64,000 nt of DNA from Streptomyces sp. Root1304 (GTDB taxonomy: Bacteria; Actinomycetota; Actinomycetes; Streptomycetales; Streptomycetaceae): assembly GCF_001426405.1 (NCBI RefSeq), contig NZ_LMEP01000023.1, positions 1 to 64,000 of the forward strand, read 5' to 3'. The position numbers and the translations under genes are program-made. The notes under the pieces are model-generated. The model worked only from the letters and a program-made list of their open reading frames with translations. It did no database searches and was not told the origin of the DNA. Positions 55,922-62,927 of this stretch are shown in pieces. Position 1 is the first letter of the stretch; every line of letters begins with the position of its first letter.

Positions 55922-57286
55922 TCAGCCCTGCTTCGAGCGGGCGTAGTTGACGAGGAAGTGCGCCTCGGCGACCGAGAGCCGCTCCAGCTCCTCCGGCGAG
56001 ACCGACTCGTTCGGGGCGTGGATCTGCGCCTCCGGCTCGCTCAGGCCGATCAGCAGGATCTCCGACTCCGGGTACAGCGACGCCAGCGTGTTGCACAGCG
56101 GGATCGAGCCGCCCATGCCCGCCGTCTGCATCTCCTGGCCGGGGTACGCGATCCGCATCGCGTCCGCCATCGACGCGTACGCGGGGCTCGACGTGTCCGC
56201 CTGGAACGCCTGCCCCTGGCCGACCTGCTCCAGCGACACGCGCGCGTTCCACGGCGTGTGCTTCTCGATGTGCGCGAACAGCAGCTTCGTCGCCTCGGCG
56301 GCGTCCTGGCCGGGCGGCACCCGCAGGCTGATCTGGGCGCGCGCCGAGGAGGGGATCGACGGGGTCGCGCCGGCCACCGGGTGGCAGTCGATGCCGATCA
56401 CGGTGACGGCGGGGCGGGCCCAGATCCGGTCCGCGACCGTGCCGGAGCCCGGCAGGTCGACGCCCGCGAGCACCTTCGCGTCCTGGCGGAAGTCCTCCTC
56501 CGGGTACTGCAGGCCCTCCCACGCCTTGTCGCCGGGCAGCCCGTCGATGACGGTGGAACCGTCGGGGCCGCGCAGCGAGTCCAGTACGCGGATCAGCGCG
56601 GCCAGCGCGTCCGGCGCGGCGCCGCCGAACTGACCCGAGTGCAGATTGCCCTCCAGCGTCTCGATGCCCACCCGGATCATCGTCATGCCGCGCAGGGTCG
56701 CGGTCACCGTCGGCAGCCCCACCCGGAAGTTGCCCGCGTCGCCGATCACGATGGCGTCCGAGACGAGGAGTTCGGGGTGCTGCTCGGCGTACCGCTCCAG
56801 ACCGCCGGTGCCCTGCTCCTCGGAACCCTCGACGATCACCTTGACCGTCACCGGGACGCCGCCGTTCGCCTTCAGGGCGCGCAGCGCGAGCAGGTGCATG
56901 ACGACACCGCCCTTGCAGTCGGCGGCGCCACGCCCGTACCAGCGTCCGTTGCGCTCGGTCAGCTCGAACGGCGGGGTGTGCCAGGCGGACTCGTCCAGCT
57001 TCGGCTGCACGTCGTAGTGCGCGTAGAGGAGGACCGTCGGCGCGCCGGCCGGGCCGGGCAGGATGCCGTAGACCGCCTGCGACCCGTCAGGGGTGTCGAG
57101 CAGCGCCACGTCCTGGAAGTCCTCGGCGCGCAGGGCGTCCGCGACCCAGTTCGCGGCGCCCTCGCACTCGCTGCGGGGCGCCACGGCCTCGTCCGCCACC
57201 GACTCGAAGGCCACCAGCTCCGTGAGCTCGGCCTTGGCCCGGGGCATCAGGGACCGGACGGTCTCGGCGATCGGATTCGAGGTCAT
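55922..57286 (-). CDS. M20-family dipeptidase
   Basis: 454 residues. Di-zinc peptidase features: LLYAHYDVQPK with the first His and Asp, WYGRGAADCKGGVVMHL (bridging Asp), VIVEGSEEQGTGGLER (catalytic Glu pair), VIGDAGN and NLHSGQFGGAAPDAL (dimerisation domain His), and a final HAPNESV. Length and order match the CNDP/DUG1-type dipeptidases of actinobacteria, cytoplasmic enzymes cleaving dipeptides such as Cys-Gly or beta-Ala-His. Start ATG 57286 has AGGAG spaced 9 bp. Confidence 0.92.
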   Translation of the reverse strand: MTSNPIAETVRSLMPRAKAELTELVAFESVADEAVAPRSECEGAANWVADALRAEDFQDVALLDTPDGSQAVYGILPGPAGAPTVLLYAHYDVQPKLDESAWHTPPFELTERNGRWYGRGAADCKGGVVMHLLALRALKANGGVPVTVKVIVEGSEEQGTGGLERYAEQHPELLVSDAIVIGDAGNFRVGLPTVTATLRGMTMIRVGIETLEGNLHSGQFGGAAPDALAALIRVLDSLRGPDGSTVIDGLPGDKAWEGLQYPEEDFRQDAKVLAGVDLPGSGTVADRIWARPAVTVIGIDCHPVAGATPSIPSSARAQISLRVPPGQDAAEATKLLFAHIEKHTPWNARVSLEQVGQGQAFQADTSSPAYASMADAMRIAYPGQEMQTAGMGGSIPLCNTLASLYPESEILLIGLSEPEAQIHAPNESVSPEELERLSVAEAHFLVNYARSKQG

Positions 57287-57450
57287 GGGCACGCTCCTGG
57301 TGGGTGCGACGTTACGACGTAAGGACGGCGATCGGCGTATGTCGTGGTACGGCGAACGCACCGCCGATCCTACGGCGCGGGTGCCCGGCTACCGCGCCGT
57401 AGGATGCGTCAGGAGCAGACCACCGGTCGGATCAGGAGCAGAAGCACATC

Positions 57451-59172
57451 GTGAGCAGCGAGCACGCAGAGAACGCCGGTCCGGAGAACACCGCGCCCGA
57501 AGGCGCGACTCCTGAGGGCATCGGTGTGGAGGCAGCGGCGACGGAACCGGCGAAGGACGGGATGCCGGACGGGGTCACGGAGAAGGCCGGGGGCGGGAAG
57601 CACGGCCCGGGTGACGATGTGTCGGAGGAGCCGGGCGCGAGGTCCGGGGCGAGCGCGGCGTCCGAGCCCCGCGTGGCGGCCGACGCGTCCGACGTGGCCG
57701 ACGCTTCCGACGTGACGGACGTGACGGACGTGACCGATGCCACCGATGTGACCGACCCGGCCGAGCCGGCCGAGGTCTGGGACGTCGTGGTCGTCGGTGC
57801 CGGGCCCGCCGGTGCCTCCGCGGCCTACGCGGCGGCCGTGGCCGGGCGTCGGGTGCTGATCCTGGAGAAGTCGGAGCTGCCCCGGTACAAGACCTGCGGC
57901 GGCGGCATCATCGGCCCCTCCCGCGACTCCCTGCCGCCCGGTTTCGAACTGCCGCTCCAGGACCGGGTGCACGCCGTCACCTTCTCCCTGGACGGCCGCT
58001 TCGCCCGCACCCGGCGCTCGCGCAAGATGCTCTTCGGGCTCATCAACCGGCCCGAGTTCGACGCCCAGCTCGTCGAGCACGCGCAGAAGGCCGGTGCCGA
58101 GCTGCGCACCGGCGCCACGGTGAGCCGGGTGGAACAGCACGGCCCGGCGGTGCCGGACCGGCGCACCGTCGCCGTGGTCCTCGCCGACGGCGAGACCGTG
58201 CTCGCGCGCGCGGTCGTCGGTGCCGACGGCAGTGCCAGCCGGATAGGCGCTCACGTGGGGGTGAAGCTCGGTCAGGTCGACCTGGGCCTCGAAGCGGAGA
58301 TTCCCGTCCCGCCGTCCGTGGCCGAGGACTGGAAGGGCCGCGTCCTCATCGACTGGGGCCCGATGCCCGGCAGCTACGGCTGGGTCTTCCCGAAGGGCGA
58401 CACGCTCACCGTCGGCGTCATCTCGGCGCGCGGCGAAGGCGCCGCTACCAAGCGGTACATGGAGGACTTCGTCGCCCGGCTCGGCCTGTCCGGCTTCGAG
58501 CCCACCGTCTCCTCCGGGCATCTGACGCGCTGCCGCACCGACGACTCGCCGCTCTCCCGCGGCCGGGTCCTCGTCTGCGGCGACGCGGCCGGTCTCCTGG
58601 AGCCGTGGACGCGTGAGGGCATCTCGTACGCGCTCCGCTCGGGCCGGCTCGCCGGCGAGTGGGCGGTACGCGTCGCCGAGGCCAACGACGCGGTCGACGC
58701 CCGGCGCCAGGCCCTGAACTACGCCTTCGCCATCAAGGCCGGGCTCGGCGTCGAGATGGCGGTCGGCCGACGGATGCTCACCGTCTTCGAACGGCGCCCG
58801 GGGCTGCTGCACGCGACGATAACGGGACTGCGGCCGGCCTGGAACGCCTTCGCGGACATCACCCGCGGCTCGGCGACCCTCGGCGGCATGGTCCGCTCGA
58901 ACGGCATGGCCCGCCGTGCCCTGGAGCTCCTCGACAAGCGCATGGACACCTCGACCGGAGTCGGCCCGGTGGGCCGGGGAGTCGGCCGGCGGGAGCGGTC
59001 GGCGCCGGAGGGCGCGAGCGCGGGAGTCGGCGAGAGCGGGGGAGAGGGCGACGGCGTGGACGCGAGCGCCGGCGTCGGCACGGGCACTTCTGCCGGCGCG
59101 GGCACGGCCGCGAAGGAGCCCCGGGGTGGCCAGGAGGGCCGTGAGGCTCCGGAGGCTCCCGAGGCCGTCTGA
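57451..59172 (+). CDS. Geranylgeranyl reductase-family flavoprotein with long acidic tails
   Basis: 573 residues. The core (about 108-490) has the FAD motif VVVVGAGPAGASAAYAAAVAG, GGGIIGPSRDSLP, VGADGSASRIGAHVG and CGDAAGLLEPWTREGISYALRSG, the signature of the geranylgeranyl reductase/ChlP group that reduces isoprenoid double bonds. It is flanked by a roughly 105-residue Ala/Glu/Gly-rich N-terminus ending in DASDVADASDVTDVTDV-type repeats and an 80-residue Gly/Ala/Glu C-terminus. Both look disordered and are not part of the usual 420-430-residue enzyme. A later start at the core is possible but no ribosome site favours it. Confidence 0.85.
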   Translation: MSSEHAENAGPENTAPEGATPEGIGVEAAATEPAKDGMPDGVTEKAGGGKHGPGDDVSEEPGARSGASAASEPRVAADASDVADASDVTDVTDVTDATDVTDPAEPAEVWDVVVVGAGPAGASAAYAAAVAGRRVLILEKSELPRYKTCGGGIIGPSRDSLPPGFELPLQDRVHAVTFSLDGRFARTRRSRKMLFGLINRPEFDAQLVEHAQKAGAELRTGATVSRVEQHGPAVPDRRTVAVVLADGETVLARAVVGADGSASRIGAHVGVKLGQVDLGLEAEIPVPPSVAEDWKGRVLIDWGPMPGSYGWVFPKGDTLTVGVISARGEGAATKRYMEDFVARLGLSGFEPTVSSGHLTRCRTDDSPLSRGRVLVCGDAAGLLEPWTREGISYALRSGRLAGEWAVRVAEANDAVDARRQALNYAFAIKAGLGVEMAVGRRMLTVFERRPGLLHATITGLRPAWNAFADITRGSATLGGMVRSNGMARRALELLDKRMDTSTGVGPVGRGVGRRERSAPEGASAGVGESGGEGDGVDASAGVGTGTSAGAGTAAKEPRGGQEGREAPEAPEAV

Positions 59173-59224
59173 GGTTCCGGGGACGCGTTGAATACGGCGG
59201 ACGGGCTCCGCCGCTCCGGTCGGC

Positions 59225-59740
59225 TCATGCCGCCGGAGTGGCGGGGCCCGTCGGCGTGACGCGGAAGACGGGGTGCTTGGGGGCTATGGCCCGCAGCTCC
59301 GCGTCGGAGGAGTCGGCGCCGACGCCGCCGAAGAAGGCGCCGACCTCGGCCTTCCAGCGCTTGAGGTAGGCGCGGAGCAGCGCGGGCTTGTCGTCGTCGG
59401 ACACCTCGACGGCGGTGAAGTCCTGCACGTGCTTGCCGAGGATCAGCTGCCCGCCGCCCGCGGCCCGCATGTTGTGGGTCCACTGGACGTGCCCGCGGGG
59501 CGCCACGAGGTAGCGGACGCCGTCCACCGTGAGGAGGTTGACCGGGGTACGGCGCCATTCGCCGCTCTTGCGGCCCCGGACGGCGAGGACGCGGGACCCC
59601 CAGACGCTGAAGCCGCGCCGGGTCGCCCAGGCGACCGCGCGGTTGAACACGTTCACCGTGAACCAGCCGGGCTTCATGACGTGCGCGGCGGGCGTCGAGT
59701 CGGAGCCGGAGGGGGTGGAGTCGGCGGGGCGAGCGGACAT
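59225..59740 (-). CDS. Ddn-like nitroreductase/quinone reductase (F420-type split barrel)
   Basis: 171 residues, ATG 59740 with GGAGGAAG. Split-barrel fold of the nitroreductase-family deazaflavin-dependent proteins: FTVNVFNRAVAWATRRGFSVWGSRVLAVRGRKSGEWRRTPVNLLTVDGVRYLVAPRGHVQWTHNMRAAGGGQL is read in pieces as GRKSG (cofactor phosphate), RYLVAPRG and WTHNMRAAG. Such proteins use coenzyme F420 or bind a lipid/quinone. Streptomyces makes F420, so that use is plausible. It is divergent from a TetR regulator. The control region holds an 8-bp tandem repeat and repeated CTGCTCTC elements. Confidence 0.85.
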   Translation of the reverse strand: MSARPADSTPSGSDSTPAAHVMKPGWFTVNVFNRAVAWATRRGFSVWGSRVLAVRGRKSGEWRRTPVNLLTVDGVRYLVAPRGHVQWTHNMRAAGGGQLILGKHVQDFTAVEVSDDDKPALLRAYLKRWKAEVGAFFGGVGADSSDAELRAIAPKHPVFRVTPTGPATPAA

Positions 59741-59765
59741 GGTCTTCCTCCTGTGGAAGTGGTGC

Positions 59766-59821
59766 GGCGCCGGGGCGCCGGGGCGCCGGGGTGGCGGGGT
59801 GGCGGGGCGCCGGGGTGGCGG
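59766..59821. repeat. 8-bp tandem repeat, seven units of two types
   Basis: GCGCCGGG x3, GTGGCGGG x2, GCGCCGGG, GTGGCGGC, in register from 59766 to 59821, just upstream of the Ddn-like gene start. It is a simple-sequence array in a control region. Confidence 0.9.
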
Positions 59822-59835
59822 CGGAAGCAAAGTGT

Positions 59836-59938
59836 GAGCACTGCTCTCGCTTGAGATCAGTGTGCACGCATCGCCGCTCACAATCAAGAGCGCCGCTCTC
59901 ATTTCGTATCGGTGCTCCGAAAGTGGCACACTGCTCTC
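59836..59938. promoter_or_regulatory. Repeated TetR-type half-sites
   Basis: Two palindromes, GAGCACTGCTC (59836-59846) and GAGCGCCGCTC (59888-59898), and three copies of C[T/C]GCTCTC (59841, 59893, 59931). The last lies directly before the tetR start. They fill the Ddn-like/tetR intergenic region and are probable binding sites of the TetR protein. Confidence 0.55.
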
Positions 59939-59939
59939 C

Positions 59940-60635
59940 ATGACGACCGTTCGAGGAGCCCGCGCCCGCGCCCGCATCGAGATCACCGCCGCCATCAAGG
60001 ACGAGGCCCGCACCCAGCTCGCCGCCGAGGGCGCCGCGAAGCTCTCCCTGCGTGCCGTCGCCCGCGAGCTCGGCATGGTGTCCTCGGCGCTCTACCGCTA
60101 CTTCCCGAGCCGCGACGACCTGCTCACCGCCCTCATCGTCGACGCCTACGACGCCGTCGGCGCCGCCGCCGAACGGGCCGCCGCCGAGACCGCCGACCAG
60201 CGCCCCCTGGAGTCCTGGACCGCCGTCTGCCGGGCCGTCCGCGCCTGGGCCGTCGCCCACCCGCACGAGTACGCCCTGATCTACGGTTCCCCCGTCCCCG
60301 GCTACACGGCCCCCCAGGACACCATCGCCCCCGCCGCCCGCGTCGGTCTCGTCCTCATCGACATCGCCCGCCGCGCCCACACCGGCGAGGGCGTCGCCCT
60401 TCCCGCGCTCCCGGAGACCCTCCGCCCCGAGGCCGCCCGGCTCGCCGCCGACATCGCCCCCGACCTGCCCCCGGCGCTCGCCGTCGGCCTGGTGGCGGCC
60501 TGGTCGCAGCTCTTCGGCCTGATCTCCTTCGAGGTCTTCGGCCAGTTCCACCGGGTCGTCGAGGACCGCGACACCTTCTTCGCCACGGCCGCCCGCCGCC
60601 TCGGCCAGGACGTGGGCCTCCTGCCCCGCGGCTGA
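59940..60635 (+). CDS. TetR-family regulator (WHG-type C-terminal domain)
   Basis: 231 residues. HTH: IEITAAIKDEARTQLAAEGAAKLSLRAVARELGMVSSALYRYFPSRDDLLTALIVD. The C-terminal ligand domain contains PLESWTAVCRAVRAWAVAHPHEYALIYGSPVPGY and GLVAAWSQLFGLISFEVFGQF, typical of the WHG branch of the family. It is divergent from the Ddn-like oxidoreductase and most likely its repressor, through the repeated GAGC/GCTC elements between them. ATG 59940 is preferred; the upstream extension crosses the operator region. An ArsI-type gene remnant begins right after the stop. Confidence 0.9.
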   Translation: MTTVRGARARARIEITAAIKDEARTQLAAEGAAKLSLRAVARELGMVSSALYRYFPSRDDLLTALIVDAYDAVGAAAERAAAETADQRPLESWTAVCRAVRAWAVAHPHEYALIYGSPVPGYTAPQDTIAPAARVGLVLIDIARRAHTGEGVALPALPETLRPEAARLAADIAPDLPPALAVGLVAAWSQLFGLISFEVFGQFHRVVEDRDTFFATAARRLGQDVGLLPRG

Positions 60636-60792
60636 CGGACACCGGAACCACCTGCTGTAACGCCCTCCAGGACAAGGTCTGGGTGCACGTCCCCCGGGCA
60701 ACGAGCCCTGGGAGGTGTATGTCGTCAAGGCCGACGCCGACACCCTCGCCAAGGCCACGGACGCTCCGGACGCGTGCTGCTCCGGGTCGTAG
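60636..60792 (+). pseudogene. Frameshifted C-terminal remnant of an ArsI/CadI-type VOC protein
   Basis: Reading from 60647, codons give TTCCNALQDKVWVHVP. After a one-base shift near 60690 they continue GNEPWEVYVVKADADTLAK and end DACCSGS at the TAG 60790-60792. The TTCC-x-ALQDKVWV followed by EPWEVY is the C-terminal signature of ArsI/CadI proteins (C-As lyases of the VOC fold, with metal- or arsenic-binding Cys pairs). The N-terminal part is missing and no start codon serves it, so this is a decayed fragment of an arsenic/cadmium resistance gene. Confidence 0.7.
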
Positions 60793-60820
60793 ACCGGGTG
60801 CCGCAGCGTCCGTCGGCCGG

Positions 60821-61774
60821 TCATGGGTTCCGGCGCCGCCCGTCCTGCCCGTCCGGCGCCTCCCGGCCGTCCCGCGCGGTCGGGGCGGACAGGGCGGACG
60901 GAGCAGGCGGGGGCGTCGTCATGTCGAGAAGGACCAAGGCGTCGTGGTCGGGGGTGCCGGGTTCGGCGGTGTAGACGCCGAGGCGTTGGCCGGGGGTGCC
61001 GTCGAGGAACATGGACTGGCCGGTGAGGTTCATGGTGCCGACCTGGGGATGGTGGAAGGTCTTGCGGGCGGGCTTGGCGCCGGTGACCTCGTAACGCTCC
61101 CAGAGCCCGGCGAACTCGGGGCTCTTGAGGAGGAGTTCGCCGACGAGACCGACCAGGTCGGGGGCGTCGGGCGCGGTGCCTGCCGTGGCGCGCAGGCGGA
61201 CGACACAGGCCTGGACCTGGCGGTCCCAGTCGGGGAACAGCTCGCGCGAGGCGGGGTGGAGGAAGAGATAGCGCGCGAGGTTGCGCTGCTTGACCGGCCA
61301 GTCGGCCAGACCCGCCTACAGGGCGAGACCCCCGGGGTTGGACGCGAGGAAGTCCATGCTGCGGCTGACGACGTACGCGGGGCACGGGCGCATCGTCTCC
61401 ATGAGCACCTTCAGGTGGGGGTGCACGGTGCGGCCGGGTGCGGGCGGCGGCTCGGCGTACCGGGCGGCGTGGACGGCGAGTTCGCGCAGGTGCTGGTGCT
61501 CCTGGTCGTCGAGGCGGAGCGCGCGGGCGAGTGAGTCGAGGACGGCCGGGCTGGGCCGGGTCTCCTTGCCGCGCTCCAAGCGCACGTAGTAGTCGATGCT
61601 GATGCCCGCCAGCGTGGCGAGCTCCTCGCGCCGCAGGCCCGGGGTACGGCGCAGGCCGGGGCCGACGGTGAGGCCGACCTGCTCGGGGCGGGTCCCGGTG
61701 CGGCGGGCCCGCAGGAAGAGGCCCAGTTCCGTGCCACCGCCGTCGCCTGCCGGTGTGGTGGGCTCGTGTGCCAT
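60821..61774 (-). pseudogene. XRE-MmyB regulator split by one in-frame TAG
   Basis: From ATG 61774 the frame encodes an XRE HTH (ELGLFLRARR, PGLRREELATLAGISIDYYVRLERG) and the start of an MmyB-like ligand domain. It stops at codon 153, TAG at 61316-61318, within NPGGLAL-*-AGLADWPVKQRN. The same frame then continues without further breaks to the TGA at 60821-60823, giving the rest of the domain (NLARYLFLHPASRELF, VGTMNLTGQSMFLDG, TAEPGTPDHDALVLLDM). Relatives have Tyr at that place, so a single TAC-to-TAG change explains it. Intact it would be 317 residues. It diverges from an aldo/keto reductase, the usual target of such regulators. Confidence 0.85.
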
Positions 61775-61991
61775 GGGTTCAGTGTCACACCGCCCCGCCC
61801 CGGCCGGCGGCGCGGTGGGGGGCCCTGTCACTCCCCCGAACGATCCGACCTGCCACGCGGCGGCGATCGGCGCGAAGGTGGAGGAGCGCCCCGGCCGCCC
61901 CGTGCTTCCGGAGCCGTCCCGGGTTCCGACGCGCGAGCGTGTCGGAGGCGCCCCGGTCCAGCCGACTCGCCCTTCGTCGAACGGAAGAACG

Positions 61992-62840
61992 ATGCAGTAC
62001 GTCACCCTGAACAACGGCGTCCGGATGCCGGTCCTCGGATTCGGCGTCTACCAGATCCCGGCGGAGCAGACCGAGCGGGCCGTCACCGACGCCCTCGCCG
62101 TCGGCTACCGCCTTCTCGACACCGCCGCCGCCTACGGCAATGAGGAGGCCGTGGGCCGCGCGATCAGGAAGAGCGGCATCCCGCGCGAGGAGCTCTTCGT
62201 CACCACCAAGCTCTGGGTCCAGGACGCCCCCGCCGAGGACACCACCCGCCGCGCCTTCGAGGCCTTCCTGACCAGGCTCGGCCTGGACCACCTCGACCTG
62301 TACCTGATGCACCAGCCCTTCGGCGACGTGTACGGCCAGTGGCGCGCCATGGAAGCCCTCCACCGCGAGGGCCTGACCCGGGCGATCGGCGTCGCCAACT
62401 TCTACCCCGACCGGCTGATCGACCTGATCCTCAACAACGAGATCACCCCCCAGGTCAACCAGATCGAGACCCACCCCTTCTTCCAGCGCGCCGACTACCA
62501 GGACCTCATGCGCGAGCGCGATGTCCAGATCCAGTCCTGGGGCGGCTTCGCCGAGGGCAAGAACGACCTGTTCACCAACCCCCTCCTGGCCGGGATCAGT
62601 GAGCAGTACGGCAAGTCCGTCGCCCAGGTCGTCCTGCGCTGGCTGACGCAGCGCGGCGTCGTCGCCATCCCCAAGTCCGTCCGCGCCGAGCGCATGGCCG
62701 AGAACTTCGACGTCTTCGACTTCGTACTGACCGACGAGCAGATGGCCTCGATCGCCACCCTCGACACCGGCGGCACCCTCTTCTTCGACCATCACGACCC
62801 CGCCATGGTCGACTGGCTCGCCCAGCGCCGCGTCGGCTGA
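61992..62840 (+). CDS. Aldo/keto reductase
   Basis: 282 residues, ATG 61992 with GGAAGAACG upstream. NADPH-dependent AKR barrel. The catalytic tetrad is Asp43, Tyr48, Lys73 and His107 (LLDTAAAYGNE, TTKLW, YLMHQPFGD). NADP-binding strand QSWGGFAEGK and the VAIPKSVRAERMAENFDVFDF signature are also present. It is of the 2,5-diketo-gluconic acid reductase-like group that reduces carbonyls of sugars and small aldehydes. It is divergent from the broken XRE-MmyB gene (217 bp between starts; no operator recognised there). With its regulator damaged it may be constitutively expressed (inference). Confidence 0.93.
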   Translation: MQYVTLNNGVRMPVLGFGVYQIPAEQTERAVTDALAVGYRLLDTAAAYGNEEAVGRAIRKSGIPREELFVTTKLWVQDAPAEDTTRRAFEAFLTRLGLDHLDLYLMHQPFGDVYGQWRAMEALHREGLTRAIGVANFYPDRLIDLILNNEITPQVNQIETHPFFQRADYQDLMRERDVQIQSWGGFAEGKNDLFTNPLLAGISEQYGKSVAQVVLRWLTQRGVVAIPKSVRAERMAENFDVFDFVLTDEQMASIATLDTGGTLFFDHHDPAMVDWLAQRRVG

Positions 62841-62927
62841 GCCGTGCCGTCTACTCCGGTGGAAGTACGCGCGACCACCCCGTCGGGCTGACGTCCTCGG
62901 GCCACCCCCGCGACTAGCGTGGCGGGC

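Noticed and set aside
58719..61385. An 888-codon minus-strand open frame
   Set aside because: It spans the complement of three real genes (geranylgeranyl reductase end, Ddn-like gene in another frame, TetR) and reads as Arg/Pro/Gly-rich noise.
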